Below, in pieces: positions 9,665-17,467 of a stretch of DNA of 64,000 nucleotides. Origin of the DNA: Thermosynechococcaceae cyanobacterium MS004 (GTDB lineage: Bacteria > Cyanobacteriota > Cyanobacteriia > Thermosynechococcales > Thermosynechococcaceae); the NCBI GenBank assembly GCA_022402525.1, contig JAKRSB010000113.1, forward strand, positions 32,001-96,000. The letters run 5' to 3'. The stretch's first letter is position 1, and every line of letters starts with the position of its first letter. A program made the translations under genes and the position numbers. The notes below the pieces were generated by a model, which worked only from the letters and a program-made list of their open reading frames with translations, was not told the origin of the DNA and did no database searches.

Positions 9665-10256
9665 CAAATTTTGTATAAATGGTGGAGACTTCGTACACTG
9701 GTGCTGAGCTCACAGTGCCGTTCTCAAATTTTTGAAAAACCGCTACCCGAACGTATCGAGAATTGGTATCGCAGAACGCTGCCTTTTCGCAGTAGTAGAT
9801 CGTGGCGCGATAGTTTTTACCGTAGGCGGCTAGATTATCAAGGGCTTTATTTTGAGGGGCAGGTGTCGTGTTGAAAGCCCCTGAGGAGGGCAGCGTATCC
9901 ACTGCAGGATTTTGGCGAATTTCTTCCATGACCTGTTGCGAGACGGCTACCGCTCCAGTGCGGACTGGATTTTGGAGCGTCTGGAGTCGGTAGGTCATAT
10001 AGACCGGAACCACCCCTGCCATGACGGCCAAAAAGACCAGCAGCGACACCATGGTTTCAATGAGCGTCAGCCCAGCTTCTGGACTGCCAGCATCAGAAGG
10101 TACGCCTCGTGCAATGACTCGTGTGATGACTCGTGCCATGAGAGGATGGGTGTCTAGGCGATTGGAATGTGAGAAAGCACGCGGTGCTAGATGCTGATCC
10201 AAAGGATGGAAGCATAACGTAGGGAGCGGTAAGCCCTTACGGAATTGCCTGGACAT
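9654..10256 (-). CDS. PilV/GspI-like minor pilin with long leader
   Basis: The prepilin motif is EAG/LTLIETMVSLLVFLAVMAG, with Glu at mature position 5, followed by a short globular domain (about 138 residues) with a QQVMEEIRQNP motif typical of PilV/GspI. The start is placed at ATG 10256, which has GGAGG 8 nt upstream and lies inside the end of the FimT-like gene. That gives an unusually long 62-residue leader; an internal ATG at 10139 would give a normal 23-residue leader but lacks a ribosome site. The leader near 10108-10143 is built on a 12-bp tandem repeat. Second gene of the minor-pilin operon. Confidence 0.8.
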   Translation of the reverse strand: MSRQFRKGLPLPTLCFHPLDQHLAPRAFSHSNRLDTHPLMARVITRVIARGVPSDAGSPEAGLTLIETMVSLLVFLAVMAGVVPVYMTYRLQTLQNPVRTGAVAVSQQVMEEIRQNPAVDTLPSSGAFNTTPAPQNKALDNLAAYGKNYRATIYYCEKAAFCDTNSRYVRVAVFQKFENGTVSSAPVYEVSTIYTKFDAQ

Positions 10257-10770
10257 CAATCGCGCCTCCAGGAAAAACCGTAATCTTTTGACCGCTTTGC
10301 TCATCTCTCAGCGTCATTTCTAAATTGTGGCTGGCTAGCCCTCGACTGCTATAGCACAGACTCCAGTTGTCGATAGGCTGCCCCTGTCCATTGAGCATGA
10401 CTTGGGAAACCTGCACGGGGCGATCAACTTGAGCATCTTCCACGGAAAAGCCAGGGTCAGCCGTCCAGGCCGTATCGGAGCAGAGTGCGGCGCGCTCTAC
10501 TCTAAAATCAACGGCTCCAGTAGTGCCAGGAACGGCGCGCAGACGATAGGCAGCGGTGTGAGACATAGCCTTGGCTCGCATCAGCTTTAGGTTGCCCACT
10601 AAACGACTGCTGGTGTCTTTAAGCGGGGCATTTCCAAATCGAATGGTGGGCGCTGCGATCGCGGTCAAAATGCCCAAGACCACAACCGTGACCAGCGCCT
10701 CCGTGAGGGTAAAACCGTGAACGGCCCGATGGCTGGAGCGGGGACGAAGGAGCCGATAAAAATTCATCAT
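10237..10770 (-). CDS. FimT/GspH-like minor pilin
   Basis: First gene of the minor-pilin operon. From ATG 10770 the product has a 19-residue leader ending HG, then FTLTEALVTVVVLGILTAIAAP with Glu at mature position 5, the standard type IV prepilin signal cut by PilD. The region after the helix (SRLVGNLKLMRAKAMSHTAAYRLR) is the conserved GspH/FimT helix-strand. The frame is open up to a TTG at 10860, but that would give a 49-residue leader, so ATG 10770 is preferred. GspH-like pilins often initiate or cap the fibre, and FimT-type pilins in some bacteria bind DNA; the latter is not provable here. Confidence 0.8.
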   Translation of the reverse strand: MMNFYRLLRPRSSHRAVHGFTLTEALVTVVVLGILTAIAAPTIRFGNAPLKDTSSRLVGNLKLMRAKAMSHTAAYRLRAVPGTTGAVDFRVERAALCSDTAWTADPGFSVEDAQVDRPVQVSQVMLNGQGQPIDNWSLCYSSRGLASHNLEMTLRDEQSGQKITVFPGGAIDVQAIP

Positions 10771-11280
10771 GAGAGTCAGGTGAAAAACAAAGGGGTAGGA
10801 TTTCCAAACCGACCTAAATCCGAGTGGAGCAGTTCCAACGGAATTTAGGGCTACAGACAATCTTCGTCACAAGCTCACGCTGCTCAGAAGCGCCTATAAA
10901 CCAAACTTTCTTTTTCGGTAGAAAAATCTACCGCCCCTTCTCTACTGCTTAGAAATCAATCTAGCAAGCAGCCGCAATGTTTAAGTCTGTATCGCCCAAA
11001 AAGTTGATAAAAGTCTTTGATAAGCCGCTTCTCTCTTGAAAGAGATTTTAAAGTCGTGAGATTAAAATCCTGAGAGTAGAATCCAAGCAACTGTGGCTCT
11101 GCCGCTCAGACCGGATAGAACCGATACTGAAAGACCGTTTAAGTCTCTACCAGATGCAGGTAAGCTCATAATAGCCTCGCTCACATAAATCGGCCACTAC
11201 TGGCTACAAGCTTTTATAGAATGATGACCGGGAGTGATGACCGGGAGTGATGGCCAGGAATGGTTGTAATGGAGTCGTCA
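10771..11280. other. Divergent promoter region, minor pilins / fumC
   Basis: About 500 bp between the leftward minor-pilin operon and rightward fumC. It must contain both promoters. At 11222-11260 a 13-bp unit TGATGACCGGGAG is present in two exact copies and one degenerate copy directly ahead of the fumC start. No reading frame, RNA gene or clear regulator site was recognised. Confidence 0.5.
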
Positions 11281-12666
11281 ATGCGAATCGAGCGCGACAC
11301 GATGGGCGAAATTCAGGTGCCGAGCGATCGCTACTGGGGGGCACAAACCCAGCGATCACTCACCTATTTTGCGATCGCTCAGGATGTAATGCCGCGAGAA
11401 ATGATCCGGGCGATGGGGCTGATCAAGCAGGCGGCGGCGGGGGTAAATGAGGCGCTTGGGCTATTGGCCAAGGACTTAGCCCAAGCCATTGAGGCTGCGG
11501 CGCAGGAAGTCGTAGAAGGCCGATGGGACGACCATTTTCCGCTGCGGGTATGGCAGACAGGCAGCGGCACCCAAACCAACATGAACGCCAATGAGGTGAT
11601 TGCGAATCGGGCGATCGAGCTACTGGGCGGCGTGATTGGGTCGCAGATGCCGGTGCATCCCAACGACCATGTGAATCGGGCGCAGTCTTCTAACGATGTG
11701 TTTCCGACCGCCATGCACATCGCAGCGGTAGAGGTGATTCACCATAATCTGTTGCCAGCCGTACTGCGCCTCAAAGATGCGCTGGCGGAAAAGGCCAACG
11801 CCTATCAAGATCTGGTCAAAATTGGGCGCACCCATCTGATGGATGCAGTGCCCCTCACTCTAGGACAAGAATTTTCGGGCTATGTGTATCAGCTTGATCA
11901 AAATATCGCCCGGATCAATCACGCGCTTCCGGACTTATACGAGCTAGCCCTAGGCGGAACCGCTGTAGGCACTGGACTCAATACCCATCCTGAGTTTGCA
12001 GAGCGTGTGGCGCTGCGCATTGCGACACTGACCGATCTGCCTTTTGTGACGGCACCCAATAAGTTTGCTGCCCTAGCCGCCCACGATGCGATCGTGATGA
12101 TGAGCGGTGCCCTCAAAACCCTCGCCACGTCTCTGATGAAGATTGCCAACGACCTACGCTGGCTGGGTTCTGGCCCCCGATGCGGTCTTGGAGAGCTGAT
12201 TTTGCCAGCCAATGAGCCAGGGTCTTCCATTATGCCGGGAAAGGTTAACCCGACCCAGTGTGAGGCCATGACGATGGTTTGTGTGCAGGTGATCGGAAAC
12301 GATACGGCGATCGCCTTAGCAGGGAGTCAGGGCAATTTTGAGCTGAATGTGTTTAAGCCCGTGATGATCCACAACTTGCTGCACTCAGTACGTCTGCTGG
12401 CCGATGCCTGCAGTTCCTTTACGGAGCATCTTGTGGTAGGACTAGAGCCAAACACCAGCCGCATTGGCGAGCTGTTAGGGCGATCGCTGATGCTGGTGAC
12501 GGCTCTAACGCCGAAGCTAGGCTACGATAAAGCCGCCGCAGTGGCCAAAAAAGCCCATGCCGAAGCCAAAACCCTGCGGGAAGTTTGTCTTGAGCTAGGG
12601 TATCTGACAGGTGAAGAATTTGATCAGGCGGTGCGTCCTGAAGACATGATTCAGCCCAACCTATAG
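11281..12666 (+). CDS. fumC: Class II fumarate hydratase FumC
   Basis: Catalyses reversible hydration of fumarate to L-malate in the cytoplasm. The 461-residue chain shows all three superfamily regions: [11 protein letters not shown] (about residues 97-107), the [10 protein letters not shown] segment, and the signature [11 protein letters not shown] (about 310-320), which includes the catalytic loop. The start at ATG 11281 has GGAG 6 nt upstream and gives the usual N-terminus [14 protein letters not shown]; in-frame ATGs at 11260 and 11269 would add seven and four residues. It appears to be monocistronic, with the next gene 41 bp on. Confidence 0.96.
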   Translation: MRIERDTMGEIQVPSDRYWGAQTQRSLTYFAIAQDVMPREMIRAMGLIKQAAAGVNEALGLLAKDLAQAIEAAAQEVVEGRWDDHFPLRVWQTGSGTQTNMNANEVIANRAIELLGGVIGSQMPVHPNDHVNRAQSSNDVFPTAMHIAAVEVIHHNLLPAVLRLKDALAEKANAYQDLVKIGRTHLMDAVPLTLGQEFSGYVYQLDQNIARINHALPDLYELALGGTAVGTGLNTHPEFAERVALRIATLTDLPFVTAPNKFAALAAHDAIVMMSGALKTLATSLMKIANDLRWLGSGPRCGLGELILPANEPGSSIMPGKVNPTQCEAMTMVCVQVIGNDTAIALAGSQGNFELNVFKPVMIHNLLHSVRLLADACSSFTEHLVVGLEPNTSRIGELLGRSLMLVTALTPKLGYDKAAAVAKKAHAEAKTLREVCLELGYLTGEEFDQAVRPEDMIQPNL

Positions 12667-12707
12667 AAGATAGGTGTTAAGTCAGTAGACAAGAAAGGGA
12701 GCCGCCC

Positions 12708-13490
12708 ATGATGTTCGGAAGGGTCAATAGTCCTGTCAACTTTCAAACGACAAAGCAAAAGCTGGCGTCTTTAGCAGGACTGATCTGGATGGTGGGGCAA
12801 CCCGCGATCGCCCTACCCTTGGCTCAAATGTCCCTTGCACAAAGAGGCGTGCCGCTAAAACCACCCGTCCTCCCCACACAAACTTCCCAGCCCCAGAATT
12901 TACAGCCCCAGAACTTACAGCCCCAGAATTTACAGCCCCAGAATTTACAGCCCCAGAATTTACAGCCCCAGAATTTACAACCTAAAACGCCCCAGCCCCA
13001 AGCGTCCACAACGGTACAACAGTACCAGGCAGCCGGCGTCACCTTTTCCGCGCCGGCTGGATTTTCACCCCTCCAGCCCCTCGGCGGTGAGACCGTGGGG
13101 ATCATTTTCCCCGCTGCTGCCGCCCAAACCCGCCATGTTTCCGTGCGACTTGCCGACCTTAGCCCCACCGCGCGCGGGATTGCCTCACTTTCTCCCAGGG
13201 ACCTTGCTGAATACGCCCGCTTCAACTTTTTTGGCATTAGCAATCCGCCCCAGCAAACCCAAACCCGGCGCTTTTTAGGGCAGTCCGTGACGGGAGATAT
13301 CCTCATGCAGTCCAATCGGAATGGTGGGACATCCTACATTGAGTTCTATATTGTTCCGCTCTCCGAGCAGCGACAGGTGGCGATCGCTTTTGAAGTCGAC
13401 ACCGAGCTGCCCCTTTCACTGCTAGAAAACACGATCAAAACCGTCACCGAATCCCTGCGAGAGCTGCCCAGCAAGAAAAAACGGCGCTAG
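12708..13490 (+). CDS. Secreted protein with QPQNL pentapeptide repeats, unknown function
   Basis: A 260-residue protein with a likely Sec signal (hydrophobic LASLAGLIWMVGQPAIALPLAQ) and, at residues 61-90, six copies of QPQNL/LQPQN encoded by a 15-bp tandem repeat. The C-terminal 150 residues start VTFSAPAGFSPLQPLGGETVG and look like a compact beta-rich periplasmic domain of the type found in cyanobacterial hypothetical proteins; I do not recognise a named family. The repeat probably acts as an unstructured tether. The start is ATG 12708 after GGGAG. The tail ends in a basic KKKRR. Confidence 0.7.
   Translation: MMFGRVNSPVNFQTTKQKLASLAGLIWMVGQPAIALPLAQMSLAQRGVPLKPPVLPTQTSQPQNLQPQNLQPQNLQPQNLQPQNLQPQNLQPKTPQPQASTTVQQYQAAGVTFSAPAGFSPLQPLGGETVGIIFPAAAAQTRHVSVRLADLSPTARGIASLSPRDLAEYARFNFFGISNPPQQTQTRRFLGQSVTGDILMQSNRNGGTSYIEFYIVPLSEQRQVAIAFEVDTELPLSLLENTIKTVTESLRELPSKKKRR
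12888..12977 (+). repeat. 15-bp in-frame tandem repeat, six copies
   Basis: Six adjacent units of CAGCCCCAGAATTTA (one carries AACTTA) encode the QPQNL repeats. Near-identity between copies implies recent expansion. Confidence 0.95.
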
Positions 13491-13541
13491 CAATTATGAT
13501 GCCAGCAATTATGGCCCTAGACCAATCGCTACACTAAAGGG

Positions 13542-15446
13542 ATGGTCAACCTCAATCACTCCAGCCCCAATCATTCCAGCCCCAATCATTCAAGTCTTAT
13601 TCAGCCGCTCAAGGCCGAGCTAGTCTACCGCATTGCAGCAGGAGAGGTGATTGACTCTTTGGGGGCGGTGGTTCGTGAGCTGATTGATAACGCCCTTGAT
13701 GCAGGCGCTACCCGCCTTCAAATTGCGATCTGGCCGCAGGCTGGGCGTGTGCAGGTCACGGATAACGGCTGTGGCATGACCTGGGAAGATTTGCTACAGG
13801 CCGCTTTGCCCCACACCACCAGCAAACTTTCTGCATTTCACAACCTGGGCGAGCTAGGCACCCTAGGCTTTCGGGGGGAAGCGCTTCATAGTCTGGCGCA
13901 GCTCGGTCAGCTTGAAATTTACAGCCGCGCCGAATCTGGCCAGACCGGCTGGTGCGTCACCTATACCAGCCAAGGGGCGATCGCCACGGCCCAGGAGCTA
14001 GCGATCGCTGTGGGCACAACCGTTACCGTTACAGCGCTATTCAAGACTTGGCCCTCCCGACAAGACGCCTTGGCAAACCCCCAGCAGGCCATGCAGTCCA
14101 TTCAGTCCATGATTGGCGACTACGCCCTGTGCCATCCTCAGATCTCCTGGCAGGTTTTTCAGGCAGGGCGAGACTGGTTTTCTCTGGCCCCAGGCAGCCC
14201 TAAAGCAACCCTGATGCAGTTGCTGCGCAAGCTCTCACCCGATGATTTGCACTACAGCAAAACCTCACTCACCCCAGATCAAAATTTTTCGCTGGAGCAG
14301 TTCACCGCAGGTCTGTCCTCAAAGTCTGCCCCTACCATAGCCCCCACCGTGCCCTTCAGCGGCACCCTAGAGTTGCTCCTAGGCCTACCCGATCGCCTCC
14401 ATCGCCACAAACCAGACTGGATTCGGGTTGCAGTTAATGGTCGCCGCGTCTCCGTCAATATGGATGCCGCACCGGATACCAGGGGACTCGGCCCTCTAGA
14501 GCAAAGCATGTTGAATGCGTTTCGCCAGACCCTCCCCCGCCATCGGTATCCGGTCTGCTGGATACATTTGCACATTCCTTCCGCTTGGGTAGACTACAAC
14601 CGCACGGCCTCCAAATCCCATATCTACCTGCACCACCTTGAAGATTGGCGATCGCGCATCATGACGCAGATTGACCAGTCCCTTCATCTGGCAAATTCCT
14701 TGCTTCAAGACCCATTCTTGCCAGGCCCATCCTTACAAGACCTACCGCTTCACAATAGCCTGAGCCGGACTGCTGCTCTTTTCAAAAGTGCAGAGCAGCG
14801 GGGGCGATATGCCCTTGCCCCCGTCAACCTCTCCTCAGACCTGCCCAGCCCTGAGGCCAACCAAACACCGGAACAATCAGGGCTACATGTCGAAACATTA
14901 CGGGCGATCGCCCAGCTACATCAGACCTATATCCTGGCGGAACATCCCGCAGGGCTATGGCTCGTTGAGCAACATATTGCCCACGAGCGCGTCTTGTACG
15001 AGCAGCTTTGTAAAGACTGGCAGCTCATCCCCCTCCCCTCGCCGATTACACTACGCCACCTCAGCGAACCGCAGATTGAGTCCCTGAAGCAGATTGGCTT
15101 AGACTTAGAGCCCTTCGGTCAAGACCTTTGGGCCATCAGAACCGTCCCACAGCTACTTGCCCAGCGCCCAGACTGCGCCGAAGCCCTCCAAGAGCTGAGT
15201 CACTGTAGAACATTGCAGTCAGCCCTTGTTTCAACCGCCTGTCGAAGCGCCCTTCGGAACGGCCAGACCCTTGACCTGAGAGAGATGCAGACCTTACTCA
15301 ACCAGTGGCAGCAGACCCAGCACCCTCGCACCTGCCCCCACGGTCGTCCCATTTACCTTGCGCTAGAAGAGCAGTCACTCTCCCGATTTTTTAGACGACA
15401 CTGGGTTATTGGGAAAAGTCATGGATTATCAAATGATCGCCCTTAA
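13542..15446 (+). CDS. mutL: DNA mismatch repair protein MutL (endonuclease type)
   Basis: MutL couples mismatch recognition by MutS to strand incision. The N-terminal GHKL ATPase shows RIAAGEV, ELIDNALDAGA, DNGCGM and LGTLGFRGEAL. The C-terminal domain carries the endonuclease metal-site set: EQHIAHERVLYE at about residue 476 (the usual DQHA-x2-E-x4-E with Asp to Glu and Ala to Ile), TACRSALR, CPHGRP and a final FFRRH. So the nicking activity is probably kept, in line with the absence of a MutH system in cyanobacteria. Length 634 is normal. The N-terminus has an extra NHSSP repeat not found in typical MutL, which begins near LIQPL. Start ATG 13542. Confidence 0.95.
   Translation: MVNLNHSSPNHSSPNHSSLIQPLKAELVYRIAAGEVIDSLGAVVRELIDNALDAGATRLQIAIWPQAGRVQVTDNGCGMTWEDLLQAALPHTTSKLSAFHNLGELGTLGFRGEALHSLAQLGQLEIYSRAESGQTGWCVTYTSQGAIATAQELAIAVGTTVTVTALFKTWPSRQDALANPQQAMQSIQSMIGDYALCHPQISWQVFQAGRDWFSLAPGSPKATLMQLLRKLSPDDLHYSKTSLTPDQNFSLEQFTAGLSSKSAPTIAPTVPFSGTLELLLGLPDRLHRHKPDWIRVAVNGRRVSVNMDAAPDTRGLGPLEQSMLNAFRQTLPRHRYPVCWIHLHIPSAWVDYNRTASKSHIYLHHLEDWRSRIMTQIDQSLHLANSLLQDPFLPGPSLQDLPLHNSLSRTAALFKSAEQRGRYALAPVNLSSDLPSPEANQTPEQSGLHVETLRAIAQLHQTYILAEHPAGLWLVEQHIAHERVLYEQLCKDWQLIPLPSPITLRHLSEPQIESLKQIGLDLEPFGQDLWAIRTVPQLLAQRPDCAEALQELSHCRTLQSALVSTACRSALRNGQTLDLREMQTLLNQWQQTQHPRTCPHGRPIYLALEEQSLSRFFRRHWVIGKSHGLSNDRP
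13554..13598 (+). repeat. 15-bp tandem repeat in the mutL 5' end
   Basis: Units at 13554, 13569 and 13584 (AATCATTCCAGCCCC and variants) encode NHSSP copies at residues 5-19 of MutL. A separate 15-bp duplication (AGCAATTATG core) lies at 13488-13517, just after the preceding gene. Confidence 0.9.
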
Positions 15447-15898
15447 GCAACGGCTAAAGGTCTATTCAAAATTTTAGCAATCAGCATTCATTAAAAGACA
15501 TAACAGTTTGAGTCCGACCTGAAAGTTTGTTCTAAGACTAGGGAATGCTAGACCAAAGGCGCAGTAAGGCATCGCCTAGATGCCGCGCATCTGCACCTAT
15601 CTACCCGAAAATCTGTCCAGGGTTCTGTCAAGGAATTAGTTTCTACTTAGTCTTCATTGCTAAATCGATACATTTATGTACAGGTTTCGTAGATGTTATT
15701 TCCCAGTCTTAAGTTAAAATTTTTCTTGCTTAAGCTGTATGAATTTAACGACGTGAATTCAGTCAGGCACATCTAAAGCTCTCCAGAGATTCTTCTCGCT
15801 GAAGAGATCGCACGTCTCTATTTCCCGCAATGCGTCAAATCAGTCTCAAGCACGCTCTTTTTTAACCCCCTGTCTTTTCTGAGCCGCTGTTTTCAATA
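15447..15898. other. Long non-coding leader region before the EAL-glycosyltransferase gene
   Basis: A 452-bp spacer between two rightward genes. It holds one short perfect hairpin (AGATGC/GCATCT, 15578-15592) and little else that I can read. No c-di-GMP riboswitch consensus was recognised. It probably contains the promoter of the gene at 15899. Confidence 0.4.
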
Positions 15899-17356
15899 AT
15901 GCAGACGTTCCATCGCAACGAAACATCCTCCTTAAAGACAGATCGGTTTGAGCTGTGGTATCAGCCTGTCTATGATCTGACCGGCGGACAGGTGATCCAT
16001 AACGAAGTCTTGCTGCGATCGCGGGACCTCGGTGGTCAACTGCAAAGCCCAAAAGATTTTATGCTGTCAATCTTTAGATCTGGCCATGAACCCTGGCTGG
16101 ATCGCTTTGTGTTGGACAGAGCCGTTAAGGTTTTACATGAAAAGCCGCAGTCCGCACTCTCCATCAACCTTTCAAGGGATGCGACCGAAGATTCTCAAAT
16201 TGCGGATTTTATTCATGATTTAGTCTCTGAATTTTGTATTGATCCCAGTCGTCTCCATCTTGAGCTATCCGAAAAAAATATTTCAAAAGATATTAAAAGC
16301 TATATCTCACTCATTCAAGAGCTAAAGCAAATTGGCTGCACGGTGGTCTTGGATAATTTCTCCAATGACTACCTCAGCTTGATGCAGTGGGAATCTTTGG
16401 ATGTAGACTTGATGAAAATTCGCGGCGAGCTGATTCATCAGTCTGTTCATGACCGCAAGGCAAAAATACTGCTGCAATCGATTGTTGAGCTAGGCAGTGC
16501 GCTAGATCAGTTAACAGTTGCCAAGTCTGTAGATGCAGTGAGCACTTCTCTTGCACTCAAACCGTTTCGGTTTGGCTCTGCCCAGGGCTATCACCTGAAA
16601 CGGCCCAGTCCAGATCTTTGCTTTGCAAGTAAGGTTGAGATTCTAGGCGTCTCCATCGATAACTACACGATGGCTGAGATGCTGGATAAGTTAGACAGGG
16701 GGACTGTCTTTACGCCAAACGTAGATCATATTATCAACACGAGAAAGGACAAAGACTTTGGCTTTGCCTATAGCGTTGCGGACTACAAGCTTTGCGATAG
16801 CCAGATTTTATATTTTGCATCCCGATTTTTAGGGCATCCGCTGCGCGAAAAAATTTCGGGTTCTGATTTATTTCCTGCGTTCTATAGGCACCATAAGTAC
16901 GACCAGGACACGACGATTTTTCTGTTGGGGGGGATGGGTGACGTGCCCAAGCAGGCCCAGCGCAATATTAACCAAAAGGTTGGCCGTCCCATCGTAGTAG
17001 ATACCTATTCTCCACCCCTCGGCTTTGATGAAGACGAAGCACTATCCCAGGATATTGTGCAGCGCATTAACCAGTCCGAGGCAACGGTTCTGGCCATTGG
17101 GGTGGGGGCACCCAAGCAGGAGCGATGGATTGCACGGTATCGGGACGAGCTGAAGTCGGTCAAAATTATTTTTGCGATCGGCGCGGCGATCGACTTTGAG
17201 GCTGGGGTGGTGTCACGGGCACCACAGTTGATCAGCGAAATGGGCTGTGAGTGGCTGTATCGTTTGGCGATGGAGCCAAAACGCCTTTGGAAACGCTATC
17301 TCATTAACGACATTCCTTTTGTATGGCTTCTGCTTAAGCAAAAGTTTTTGGGCTGA
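15899..17356 (+). CDS. Degenerate EAL domain fused to WecG/TagA/CpsF glycosyltransferase
   Basis: A 485-residue two-domain protein. Residues 18-240 are an EAL c-di-GMP domain: E36-V-L-L-R40 in place of EALLR, N90, E122, D152, K173 and Q229 are kept, but the second Asp of the DDF motif is N153, the loop after it is altered, and the Glu of AEGVE is K209. This suggests binding or sensing, not hydrolysis. Residues 246-480 are a WecG/TagA/CpsF enzyme: TPNVDH, CDSQ (candidate catalytic Asp300), GSDLF, GVGAPKQERW, GAAIDFEAGVVSRAP and the membrane-associating tail EWLYRLAMEPKRLWKRYL. This family transfers ManNAc(A)-type sugars to lipid-linked intermediates at the membrane. The pairing suggests surface-polysaccharide synthesis gated by c-di-GMP (inference). 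No neighbouring polysaccharide genes. Confidence 0.88.
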   Translation: MQTFHRNETSSLKTDRFELWYQPVYDLTGGQVIHNEVLLRSRDLGGQLQSPKDFMLSIFRSGHEPWLDRFVLDRAVKVLHEKPQSALSINLSRDATEDSQIADFIHDLVSEFCIDPSRLHLELSEKNISKDIKSYISLIQELKQIGCTVVLDNFSNDYLSLMQWESLDVDLMKIRGELIHQSVHDRKAKILLQSIVELGSALDQLTVAKSVDAVSTSLALKPFRFGSAQGYHLKRPSPDLCFASKVEILGVSIDNYTMAEMLDKLDRGTVFTPNVDHIINTRKDKDFGFAYSVADYKLCDSQILYFASRFLGHPLREKISGSDLFPAFYRHHKYDQDTTIFLLGGMGDVPKQAQRNINQKVGRPIVVDTYSPPLGFDEDEALSQDIVQRINQSEATVLAIGVGAPKQERWIARYRDELKSVKIIFAIGAAIDFEAGVVSRAPQLISEMGCEWLYRLAMEPKRLWKRYLINDIPFVWLLLKQKFLG

Positions 17357-17419
17357 TTTTTCCTGGCTGACGGTTTTTCTTCTTGACATTTTCCGGGCTT
17401 CCATATGCTAGGCAACCTC

Positions 17420-17467
17420 AATCCTAGAAAATCTCAGTCCTAGAAAACCTCGTCCCTAGAAAACCTC
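17420..17467. repeat. 16-bp tandem repeat at a gene end
   Basis: Three copies of a CCTAGAAAACCTC-type 16-bp unit (17420, 17436, 17452). The last copy contains the stop and final codons (EVF) of the leftward nuclease gene. Confidence 0.85.

Noticed and set aside
15447-15898. Possible c-di-GMP riboswitch ahead of the EAL-glycosyltransferase gene
   Set aside because: I looked for the conserved GEMM pairing and tetraloop-receptor sequences and found only a short 6-bp hairpin.
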